Source of the DNA: Bacteroidaceae bacterium
Lineage (GTDB): Bacteria; Bacteroidota; Bacteroidia; Bacteroidales; Bacteroidaceae
Length of the DNA stretch: 64,000 nt
Reading direction: 5' to 3'
Assembly (NCBI GenBank): GCA_017651315.1
Contig: JAGCDE010000014.1
Coordinates: 1-64,000, forward strand
Below the pieces are notes generated by a model that saw only the letters and a list, made by a program, of their open reading frames with translations, was not told the origin of the DNA and ran no database searches. The first letter of the stretch is position 1; each line of letters begins with the position of its first letter. Both the position numbers and the translations under genes were made by a program. Positions 51,952 through 59,979 of the stretch are shown here, piece by piece.

Positions 51952-53469
51952 TTAGAATTTTATATTGTTCAGGTTGTCAAGAATTAGCTTGTTTAGGCGT
52001 TCCTCTTCTTTCAGTTGCTGTTCAAACTCGGCTTTAAGGGCGGTGAAACGCTCGGCAAAGTTAAAGTCATCTTCCTCTTCGGGCAGACCTACATATCGGC
52101 CGGGCGTGAGAACATAGTCTAATTCAGCCACTTTGCTTACTTGAACTGAGGCACAGAAGCCTGCTACATCTTGATATTTCACTGATTCATCGCGCCAAAT
52201 GTGATAGGTATGTGCTATCTCTTTAATGTCATCGTCCGATAGCTCACGTGTGCGGCGGTTTATGAGATGGCCTTTGTTACGTGCGTCAATAAACAGGATC
52301 TCACCTGTGTGTTTGGTGCGGTTGCGTGTCACGAACCACAGGCAGGCTGGTATCTGTGTGTTAAGGAACAGTTTAGCTGGCAAATTCACTATGCAGGCAA
52401 TGAGCCCTTTGTCTATGAGAGCTTTGCGGATTTCGCCCTCACCGCCCGTCTTGGAAGTAAGGGAGCCTTTAGCAAGTACAAATCCCGCTTGCCCGGACGG
52501 TGCAAGGTGGTAGATAAAATGCTGAATCCATGCAAAATTAGCGTTGCCTGTGGGCGGTACTCCGTATTTCCAGCGGGCATCACTGCGCAGTTGGTCTCCG
52601 CTCCAGTCACTATCATTAAATGGTGGATTCGCCATAACGAAGTCTGCCTTTACATCACGATGTGCATCGTTCAGGAAGGAACCCTCTGTGTTCCATTTTA
52701 CTTGTGAGGCATCTATTCCACGTATCGCCAGATTCATTTTGCAAAGTCTCCATGTGGTCTGGTTGCTCTCCTGACCATATATGGATATGTTTTCTATGCG
52801 TCCCTGATGTTCTTTTACAAACTTTTCACTCTGTACAAACATTCCGCCAGAGCCACAACAGGGGTCAAGCACACGACCTTTGTAAGGCTCTAACATATTG
52901 ACCAGAAGTTCCACAACACTTCGTGGCGTGTAGAACTGTCCTCCTTTCTTGCCTTCAGCCAGCGCAAACTCACCCAGAAAATACTCAAATACGTGTCCTA
53001 AAAGATCTGCGCTGTTGGTGCTGGTGTTCTTTAGGGTAGAATTGCCAATAAGGTCAATTAGCTCTCCTAAACTGGTGGGGTCAAGGTTGGGACGTGCAAA
53101 CACCTTGGGTAAAACGCCTTTCAGTGACTTGTTCTCACGCTCTATGACATCCATTGCGTCATCTATATATTTGCCTATCTGTGGATTCTTGGCTTTTGAA
53201 ACCAAATATGACCATCGTGCATTGGCAGGCACATAGAACACATTCTCCGCTGCATATTCCTCGCGATCCTCAGGGTCGGCACCATCGGCCTGCTGGTTAA
53301 CCAATTCTTTGTATAGTTCCTCAAATGATGCAGAAATATATCGTAAGAATATCAATCCCAACACTACATGCTTGTATTCGGCCGCATCAATATTCTTGCG
53401 CAGCTTATCGGCAGCTTGCCAAAGCTGCTTCTCCAACGGTTCGTTGTTCTGTTCAGTTTTCTTTGCCAT
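51952..53469 (-). CDS. hsdM: Type I restriction-modification methyltransferase subunit M
   Basis: The 505-aa protein has an N-terminal helical HsdM_N domain (EKQLWQAADKLRKNIDAAEYK). The methylase core follows, with the SAM-binding motif LDPCCGSGGMF (201-211) and the catalytic NPPFND (281-286), the N6-adenine type. GGQFYTPRSVVELLV precedes it as usual. It methylates the sequence chosen by HsdS and protects host DNA. It is the first gene of the minus-strand hsd series, with no strong -7 box and only a TATCTTTA near 53514-53507. Confidence 0.95.
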   Translation of the reverse strand: MAKKTEQNNEPLEKQLWQAADKLRKNIDAAEYKHVVLGLIFLRYISASFEELYKELVNQQADGADPEDREEYAAENVFYVPANARWSYLVSKAKNPQIGKYIDDAMDVIERENKSLKGVLPKVFARPNLDPTSLGELIDLIGNSTLKNTSTNSADLLGHVFEYFLGEFALAEGKKGGQFYTPRSVVELLVNMLEPYKGRVLDPCCGSGGMFVQSEKFVKEHQGRIENISIYGQESNQTTWRLCKMNLAIRGIDASQVKWNTEGSFLNDAHRDVKADFVMANPPFNDSDWSGDQLRSDARWKYGVPPTGNANFAWIQHFIYHLAPSGQAGFVLAKGSLTSKTGGEGEIRKALIDKGLIACIVNLPAKLFLNTQIPACLWFVTRNRTKHTGEILFIDARNKGHLINRRTRELSDDDIKEIAHTYHIWRDESVKYQDVAGFCASVQVSKVAELDYVLTPGRYVGLPEEEDDFNFAERFTALKAEFEQQLKEEERLNKLILDNLNNIKF

Positions 53470-53937
53470 ATTCTGATGACGCTATTAAAGCAATGTTTTC
53501 AATTTATAAAGATATGGTTTTTTACTTGATTTGATGGGATACATACTCTTTTTTTCTACATATAGCACATAAACAAATATAAGCATCTCCCTTTTAACTT
53601 CATCTAATATTATTACTATTACATGCGAATGACAAGAAAAAGACAGTTTCGAGAATCTTAGAAACTGGGGTTAGCTATTTCTGACTTAATCTATAAAACA
53701 ACAAGTTAAAACTATCAGACGAAGCCAGCGGTTAATAATATTAATCGCTGATTATGTTTTTATTAACAACACTATTTGTTTTAGATATTTGTTAAATATT
53801 TTGTTAACAAAGGATAAATAATTAACTTTCAAACTTAACTTCCGGGCACTTTCCGACTCTTAACTACGGAAGCCGCAAGAAAGCGGCCACGCAAAAACAA
53901 AACGGACAAATAACAAAAACAAAAAAAAATAAGCATT
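53470..53937. other. 468-bp intergenic region with inverted repeats and a structured leader
   Basis: No gene is seen. The left part is the hsdM upstream region. At 53726-53750 two 12-bp arms (CAGCGGTTAATA and TATTAATCGCTG, one G-T pair) form an inverted repeat. Three TTTGTT/TTTTGTT repeats follow near 53767-53810. Before the next gene, TTCCG...CGGAA (53840-53871) and GCCGC...GCGGC (53872-53887) can fold as a leader structure. Confidence 0.5.
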
Positions 53938-54276
53938 ATGAAAAAGATTTTCTTCGCTGCCGTTGCAGCACTGTTCATCGGAACATCAGTAAACGCTCAG
54001 AGTGTTAACGGGAATGAGGCTACCGTAGCCGACATAGTTGCAGAACTCAGCCAGGCCGACGCCCTCCAGTTCATCCCCATGTATCAAAAGATGCTCACCG
54101 ACATTGAGAATGTATGCCGCACCGAGAACCTGAACGAGGACAAGAAGACCGCAAAAATAGAGGACATCAAGGACGCCTACACTGACAAGTTCAGCGAGAT
54201 CCTGGTCACTGCACAGAACGAGGTCGCCATCAACAGCATTCCGATGGAGTACATCAACGCCCGGGTTGCAAAGTAA
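53938..54276 (+). CDS. Small exported protein of unknown function
   Basis: The 112-aa protein has a clear signal peptide (MKKIFFAAVAALFIGTSVNAQ, cleavage after about residue 20). The remaining 90 residues are helical and acidic-rich, with no Cys and no recognised motif. It is probably periplasmic. A long AT-rich upstream region with hairpins and the adjacent strong stem-loop suggest it is well expressed and independently regulated. It lies between the hsd island and the arabinan locus. Confidence 0.7.
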   Translation: MKKIFFAAVAALFIGTSVNAQSVNGNEATVADIVAELSQADALQFIPMYQKMLTDIENVCRTENLNEDKKTAKIEDIKDAYTDKFSEILVTAQNEVAINSIPMEYINARVAK

Positions 54277-54328
54277 AAAGTAAACAGGACAAATCACATA
54301 AGAGAGTTCATAAGATTAGGGTTAGTAA

Positions 54329-54368
54329 AAGCGTAAGAGCCGGGCTGTGAAGTCCGGCTCTTACGCTT
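54329..54368. terminator. Bidirectional hairpin between convergent genes
   Basis: Perfect 15-bp arms (54329-54343 and 54354-54368) enclose a 10-base loop, between the small exported protein and the convergent GH51 gene. There is no long T-run. Confidence 0.65.
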
Positions 54369-54408
54369 CCGTTCATCTCTTGGAATCTGCCAGAAAACAG
54401 AATCCTGA

Positions 54409-56394
54409 TCAAAGGCTGATGCTGTACAGGGTTATGGAATAGGGTTCCACATCAAGCGTAGCCTTGCTCTTGAGCTTTACATCCTCTGTCACGGGAGCAA
54501 CAGGCTGTGCGTCAAAACCGTTCTCATCGTTGGGCTGGCCTGCGATTGTGGTCCTGGTCACACTCTTGAATCCGCCGAAACGGGAGAGGTTTATATTGGC
54601 CTTTGCAGCATTCTCGCCGGCATTGCAAACCTTGAGGTAAAGCTTACGTGACTGGGTGTCAAGCACTACGGACTGGCCGAGCAGGTTGTCATCGGCACGG
54701 TCAAACGATACGCAGTCACCATAGTACCAGTCACCGCTGGACTGGCCGAACATCTGCTGCACATAGTAGCTGCATGTCAGGTATGGACGCTCATTGTCAA
54801 AATAGATAAGGTCCGGGTTCCAGTTGTTGGTGTTCTTTCGGGCAAACAGGGGAGCGTATGATGTCATAACCACGATATCGGCGTTACGCTCCACATGCAG
54901 CAGGTAGAGACCCTCGGCAAGAGCGTCAATGAGCTTCTTGTCCTTTGAAGCATACTCACCAAGATAGACCTTGGTCTTGCGGTCGCGCGGATAGCTGTCA
55001 TACTGACGGCTGGTCAGGAAGTAGTTGCGCTGCTCATAATAGTGCTCGTCAAGGATGGGCACCTCAAGCTGGGTGGCGAACTTCCAGCCCTCCTCATAGT
55101 CACCGTTGCCGGGATGCGAGCCGGGACCTGCAGTACCTACGATGATTATCTCGGGATATTTCTCACGGACGCGGTCATATATATACTTGAAACGCTCCTC
55201 GAACTCAGGAGTTATCTTCTCCTCGTTACCCAGGCCCAGATACTTGAGATTGAAGGGTTCCGGATGACCGGCATCGGCACGCACCTTACCCCACTTTGAA
55301 GTGGCAGGACCGTTGGCCCACTCTATCAGGTCAAGAGCTTCATCGACCCACTCCTGCATCTCGCTCATGGGAACCACATCCTGTGCCTGTGTACGCATGT
55401 TCCAACCGCCGTTGGTACCCTGGCAGCTGACACCGCAAGGCAGAATGGGAAGCGGCTCCATGCCTACATCCTCGCAGAACTGGAAATACTCAAAATAACC
55501 CATCTCCATACTCTGATGGTAACCCCAAGGATTCTTGACACCCTTGCGCTGTTCACGGGGACCTACGGTGTTCTTCCAACGGTAGGTAGCCCAGAATCCG
55601 TCCCCACCGCCATGCACCACGCAGCCGCCGGGGAAGCGCATGAACTTGGGATTCAGGTCAGCAAGAGCCTGAGCCAGGTCCTTACGCAAGCCATGACCCT
55701 TATAGGTATCCTGCGGATAGAGTGATACCATATCTATATCCATAACACCTGTAGTAAGGGAGAGCAGTTGCAGTGAAGCACGCTCGCAGTCCTCACTTGC
55801 GGTGAAGGTACACTCGTATTTCTTCCAGTTACGACCGGAAACCATGATGGTGGTGTCGGCGATGGCACGGGCCTGGCTGCGGAATCCCTGTCCGGGAGCC
55901 GTAAGCACCACGCGCACCTCCTTGTCCTTGCCGTCAGGATTACGCAGGAACACCGAAAAATCATACTTGTCACCACCTTTGAGCAGGATACCGTCATATC
56001 CGTCATTCTGAATACCCACACCGGTCCAGCCGTTGTAGTCATAGTAATGCCCCACGCGCTCTATGTTCAGACGCATATAGTTGGGATTATTCGGATGGAT
56101 GGGATCCTGCTGCCGGGGCTCTATATAACCCAGAGAATGGCCGGGTCGCACCGAACGCCATGCGGTTCCGGCGCCCCAACCGTCACGTTCGGCAGGACTG
56201 AACTCGAAAGAGCCGTTCTGTATGAGTTCAGCGCAAAGGCCGCCGTCGGCCGCCATACTGATATCCTCAAAGAAGATTCCTATAAGTTCATTACTGATTT
56301 TCTTGCCGCCGGAAGGTGCCTTGACGGGCTTGGCTGCGGTGGCACCCAGGGCAAGGGATGCAATCACCGACATCGCGATAAGTTTTCTTTTCAT
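54409..56394 (-). CDS. GH51 alpha-L-arabinofuranosidase
   Basis: The protein has 661 aa from the ATG at 56394 (MKRKLIAMSV). A TTG two codons earlier is not needed. It has a signal peptide to about residue 21. The N-terminal region (about 60-220) includes a carbohydrate-binding-like beta sandwich between the two parts of the family domain. The GH51 barrel has MRFPGG, the acid/base in LGLGNEE (Asn390, Glu391) and the nucleophile Glu480 in YLGEYAS. A C-terminal beta domain ends the protein. It releases arabinose from arabinan or arabinoxylan side chains. It follows the GH43 gene and has its own -7 box. Confidence 0.92.
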   Translation of the reverse strand: MKRKLIAMSVIASLALGATAAKPVKAPSGGKKISNELIGIFFEDISMAADGGLCAELIQNGSFEFSPAERDGWGAGTAWRSVRPGHSLGYIEPRQQDPIHPNNPNYMRLNIERVGHYYDYNGWTGVGIQNDGYDGILLKGGDKYDFSVFLRNPDGKDKEVRVVLTAPGQGFRSQARAIADTTIMVSGRNWKKYECTFTASEDCERASLQLLSLTTGVMDIDMVSLYPQDTYKGHGLRKDLAQALADLNPKFMRFPGGCVVHGGGDGFWATYRWKNTVGPREQRKGVKNPWGYHQSMEMGYFEYFQFCEDVGMEPLPILPCGVSCQGTNGGWNMRTQAQDVVPMSEMQEWVDEALDLIEWANGPATSKWGKVRADAGHPEPFNLKYLGLGNEEKITPEFEERFKYIYDRVREKYPEIIIVGTAGPGSHPGNGDYEEGWKFATQLEVPILDEHYYEQRNYFLTSRQYDSYPRDRKTKVYLGEYASKDKKLIDALAEGLYLLHVERNADIVVMTSYAPLFARKNTNNWNPDLIYFDNERPYLTCSYYVQQMFGQSSGDWYYGDCVSFDRADDNLLGQSVVLDTQSRKLYLKVCNAGENAAKANINLSRFGGFKSVTRTTIAGQPNDENGFDAQPVAPVTEDVKLKSKATLDVEPYSITLYSISL

Positions 56395-56418
56395 ACTCAA
56401 TTCAGTTGGTTTGTGTCA

Positions 56419-56426
56419 CAAAAATA
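56419..56426 (-). promoter_or_regulatory. -7 box of the GH51 gene
   Basis: TATTTTTG on the minus strand is a perfect TAnnTTTG, 24 bp before the start at 56394. Confidence 0.5.
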
Positions 56427-56454
56427 GGAATAAATGGGATAAATACACCTATTC

Positions 56455-58143
56455 TCAATTCACTTTCTTGCCCCACCATGTGGCATTGAGAGTCTTTTCA
56501 GTTCCGGCATAGACAAGAGTGACCTTGCGGGGATTCGCCTCCCAGTCCAGTTCCCGCTCCACACAGACGACGACAGAGCCTAAAGTCAGCCGCCTGGAAG
56601 ATTCGTCAAAACTCCATTTTCCGGTCAAAGCGCCGCTCATGGTGCCGTCGGGTTTAAGTATGAGGTCCTGAGATGTATCCTGCCGGCCATAGTTGTATGA
56701 AAGATTGATATGTTCCCAGGTTCCTATAAGGTCACCCGATGTAATCTTACTGTCAGGTACGGCAGCGTATCGTTCAGGAAGAGCTATCGGCCACAGGTTA
56801 TCAGGTTCGGAAGCTGATGCCGGACACCATACTATCCTGCGCACATGCCCCATCATGATGGCGTTGCTGTAAGGATTTCCTCCGACATTTACCGGCAGAC
56901 GGCCCTGCGAGCAATAGAACCATTCATCAGTACCCTCTTTTTTGAACACGGCGCAATGTGATATGCCGACCCAGCCATAGCTTCCATTGAACTTGTAAGG
57001 GTGTGTCACTATAGGAAAGCAGTCACCGCCTCCATTGGTAAAGTTACGTCCGGTTATGTCATGATAGGGGCCCTCAATCCTGTCGCTGCGGACCACACGG
57101 GTGTTGTAAGGCACATCAAGTCCGTCATACGCCATGAACAGATAGTAATAGCCGTCCTTGTATATCACTTCCGGAGCCTCACTGCCCTGCCAGCGTGACG
57201 ATGACGTCCGGGTACCCACTCTCCGGCCGTAACGGGCAGTAAGGTCCTGCACATTGTCCGCCCACGGATTTCCCATCGGCGCATTGACAGGCTTGCCGCT
57301 GACGGCATCCACTTCAAGCAGGGCGAATCCGCTGTGCCATGAGCCGTGAATGAGGTAATGCCTGCCTTCGGGTGTTACAATATAAGTGGGGTCGATGGCG
57401 TTGTAGTAGAAATAGCCGTCCCAGTTTCCGGCCACACGCGACCATCCGTCACGTCCCTTGTCTGTAGAGGAACATGTCACGAAACCTTTGTCCACCCAGA
57501 CGGAATTAGCCGGATCAGTACTCTCGCACATACCGATGAATGCACGTTCACTCCAGCTGCCGTCAAATGAAGCCGACGTAGGATTGCCACTCCTGATATA
57601 ATTGTCTATGACTATACAGTAATACATGCGGAGGACATCCTTGCCTTCCACGTTCACAGTCCTGACAACAGGAGCCCAATATCCGTAGGAGATACGTTTG
57701 CTGTCTATCGAAGCCAGGCCCATCCTGGAACGGATGGAGTTGAGAGAGTCCGCCACCCACGACGGCGCGTCATTCATGGGACCCGCCACGTATGTCCAGT
57801 TGACCAGGTCTTTAGAGCGCTTGCCTTGGAAATGTCGTCCTTTGACAGCCTTCTCATGTTCGTTCCCGTACGACGCATCGGTGCAGTACATGTAATAATA
57901 ACCGTCATAAAAGGCTATCGATGGGTCATGCACATTGGCCAGGTTCCATTTGTTGTGGTTATCCCATGAGGAAATTGACGAATAGTCATCGGCATAGTCG
58001 GGAGCGGCAAAAGTGACATCGGCGCCGTTTCCGCCAGTTGAGGTGTTAATGCCGGTGGGGTCACCCGGATCAGTGCAGGAGAACAAGCCCAGTACCGCGG
58101 CAAGCGGCAACAGCCTCAAAAATACAATTATATTTCTACTCAT
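56455..58143 (-). CDS. GH43 endo-arabinanase-like lipoprotein
   Basis: The 562-aa protein has a lipoprotein signal (lipobox LGLFSC, Cys23). The propeller starts NVHDPSIAFYDGYYYMYCTDASYG (Asp73 as general base), continues with NAIDPTYIVTPEGRHYLIHGSW, and has GSEAPEVIYKDGYYYLF with the likely acid Glu. It ends in a lipocalin-like C-terminal domain (about 460-562, DLIGTWEHINLSYNYG) seen in GH43 arabinanases of Bacteroidetes. It should cut alpha-1,5-arabinan at the cell surface. The start is 4 bp from a perfect -7 box, so the mRNA may be leaderless. Confidence 0.9.
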   Translation of the reverse strand: MSRNIIVFLRLLPLAAVLGLFSCTDPGDPTGINTSTGGNGADVTFAAPDYADDYSSISSWDNHNKWNLANVHDPSIAFYDGYYYMYCTDASYGNEHEKAVKGRHFQGKRSKDLVNWTYVAGPMNDAPSWVADSLNSIRSRMGLASIDSKRISYGYWAPVVRTVNVEGKDVLRMYYCIVIDNYIRSGNPTSASFDGSWSERAFIGMCESTDPANSVWVDKGFVTCSSTDKGRDGWSRVAGNWDGYFYYNAIDPTYIVTPEGRHYLIHGSWHSGFALLEVDAVSGKPVNAPMGNPWADNVQDLTARYGRRVGTRTSSSRWQGSEAPEVIYKDGYYYLFMAYDGLDVPYNTRVVRSDRIEGPYHDITGRNFTNGGGDCFPIVTHPYKFNGSYGWVGISHCAVFKKEGTDEWFYCSQGRLPVNVGGNPYSNAIMMGHVRRIVWCPASASEPDNLWPIALPERYAAVPDSKITSGDLIGTWEHINLSYNYGRQDTSQDLILKPDGTMSGALTGKWSFDESSRRLTLGSVVVCVERELDWEANPRKVTLVYAGTEKTLNATWWGKKVN

Positions 58144-58147
58144 TCCG

Positions 58148-58155
58148 CAAAATTA
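58148..58155 (-). promoter_or_regulatory. -7 box directly before the GH43 start
   Basis: TAATTTTG on the minus strand is a perfect TAnnTTTG. It ends 4 bp before the ATG and shares its Ts with the T-run of the terminator upstream. Confidence 0.5.
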
Positions 58156-58160
58156 AAAAA

Positions 58161-58191
58161 GTGACGGAAAACAGCAGGTGCTTTCCGTCAC
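58161..58191 (-). terminator. Terminator after susD
   Basis: GTGACGGAAA (58161-58170) pairs with TTTCCGTCAC (58182-58191), 10 bp, followed on the minus strand by TTTTTT. The gap of 15 bp to the susD stop fits an intrinsic terminator or an attenuator. Confidence 0.75.
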
Positions 58192-58205
58192 AATTGTCAT
58201 AAATA

Positions 58206-59957
58206 TCACTTGGCTATCGGGCGCACGCTCCACTTCCGGAGGTATTCCACGCCATTGTCAATATTCTTGTTTGCCGAATTGCCGGTAAGATTGGGATTCG
58301 AATTCAGAGTATTCTGGAAGATGGGGAAATATTCATGCCCCTTCTGGTAATATCTGTATGAATAGTCATCGGCAGTGGCCAGGGTGAGCTCCTCTGTCGA
58401 TGCGGTACCATTACGCATATAGGCGCTGTGCTGGCTTATCTGGGCCAGACGAGCCTCATCGTAGAAGAATCCCCAACGTATAAGGTCTATTCCACGGCCG
58501 TTCTCGCAACCGAACTCCTTGGGACGCTCCACGTTGGCAATCTGTTCAAACAGTTTGTCGGCAGTGGGGAAATCGGAAAGCCTGAGGTCCTTGAGAGCAA
58601 CGCGGCGACGCACCTCATTGATATAGTCAATGGCCTTCTGTGTGGGGCCGTTTATTTCATTCTCACACTCGGCGGCACGGAGCAGCACGTCACTGTAGCG
58701 CATCAGGCGCAGGTTGACACCGCAATGCAGACCTGTCACGATAGTGGAATATATATTGTTACGGGCGTTGGTGAACTTAGCTATGGAAATGCCACCCTGG
58801 GTATTGTTGGAGAGAGGGGTTGCGGTTATCTCAGCCTGATAAACGATATTGGAACGGGGATCCCCGCCGGGATATGCTGCGGTTGCAACGCCGGTATAGG
58901 TGCTGTACTCAGGTTCGTATGTGACAGCAGTCCAGTAAAGACGCGGGTCCAAAGTTCCGTCTGTGCACTTTTCGGCTTTGAAGAGGTTATAGAGCCACGG
59001 TGACATTGCCAGGTCACCCCAACTGCCCAGCTGCTGTGAGCCATAGTTGCTCTCCACAGCATGGCCCTGTGTGGCGTTTGAACTGATATTCACTGGAGTC
59101 CACTCCTCATCGGTGCCACCCTGTCCATAGTCCAGGAACTGTATCTCGAAGAGACTCTCCCTGTTATTCTCAAACTCGGCGCCCTCCTTGAAATTGTCGC
59201 CGTAGTCGGCAACGAGACCGTATGTCCCATAGTCACCGGCGATTATTTTCTTAAGGTAGTCATACGCCTCCTCATACTTGTGACGGAACATAAGCGAACG
59301 GGCCAGATAACCGGCAGCGGCGCCAGAAGTGGCACGTCCCTTGGCCCATTCACCGCCCTTGTCCTTTGAAGGGAGCAGTCTCACAGCCTCTTTCAGATCC
59401 TCGTCAATCTGGTCAAACACCTCATCCTGAGTGGCATTTGATGCATACATGCTCTCAAGTGACGAATACTGCCTGTAGTCGGTATAGAGAGGTACAGTCT
59501 GGTAATACGTGGCAAGCTCATAGTATGCCAACGCCCTGAGGAACAGGGCCTGTCCCTTGATCTCATCATAGGACTGCGCTCTGAGATTAGCCCCGTCCAC
59601 CTTGGAGAGTACATAATTGCAGCGATTGACTATGTGGAAACAGTCACGCCATATCCACTGGTCGCCGATATCAATAGTACCGGGTGAATTGAGGTTGTCA
59701 TAATCGAGATACCACTGCTGTGAAGAGTTCCAGACCTCGTCACCACGCACAGCATCCATAGTATAGCCAACACGGGCGAAAGATCCCTCCAGACGGGTGC
59801 GGTTATAGCAAGCTATAAGGGCCTCCTGAAGATCCGATTCATTGTTTCCGAAATCATAAGTGGTCTGATTGTTCGGATTGGTCACATCAAGCTCTTTGTC
59901 GCAAGAAACAAGAGCCGTGGCAAAAACCGCTGTCAGTATGATATTTATCTTTTTCAT
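58206..59957 (-). CDS. SusD/RagB-family glycan-binding lipoprotein
   Basis: The protein has 583 aa from the ATG at 59957 (MKKINIILTAVFATALVSC). An ATG two codons earlier is also possible. The lipobox Cys is near residue 19. The SusD pattern includes the N-terminal region with LQEALIACYNRTRLEG, TPR-like helices (LFLRALAYYELATYYQ), WRDCFHIVNRCNYVL and a C-terminal RRRVALKDLRLSDF...FGCENGRGIDLIRWGFFYDEARL block. It binds glycans at the outer surface and acts as the lid of the SusC transporter encoded 16 bp upstream. Arabinan is inferred from the downstream GH43 and GH51. Confidence 0.94.
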   Translation of the reverse strand: MKKINIILTAVFATALVSCDKELDVTNPNNQTTYDFGNNESDLQEALIACYNRTRLEGSFARVGYTMDAVRGDEVWNSSQQWYLDYDNLNSPGTIDIGDQWIWRDCFHIVNRCNYVLSKVDGANLRAQSYDEIKGQALFLRALAYYELATYYQTVPLYTDYRQYSSLESMYASNATQDEVFDQIDEDLKEAVRLLPSKDKGGEWAKGRATSGAAAGYLARSLMFRHKYEEAYDYLKKIIAGDYGTYGLVADYGDNFKEGAEFENNRESLFEIQFLDYGQGGTDEEWTPVNISSNATQGHAVESNYGSQQLGSWGDLAMSPWLYNLFKAEKCTDGTLDPRLYWTAVTYEPEYSTYTGVATAAYPGGDPRSNIVYQAEITATPLSNNTQGGISIAKFTNARNNIYSTIVTGLHCGVNLRLMRYSDVLLRAAECENEINGPTQKAIDYINEVRRRVALKDLRLSDFPTADKLFEQIANVERPKEFGCENGRGIDLIRWGFFYDEARLAQISQHSAYMRNGTASTEELTLATADDYSYRYYQKGHEYFPIFQNTLNSNPNLTGNSANKNIDNGVEYLRKWSVRPIAK

Positions 59958-59979
59958 ATTCATGTCTCAATTAAGTTTA

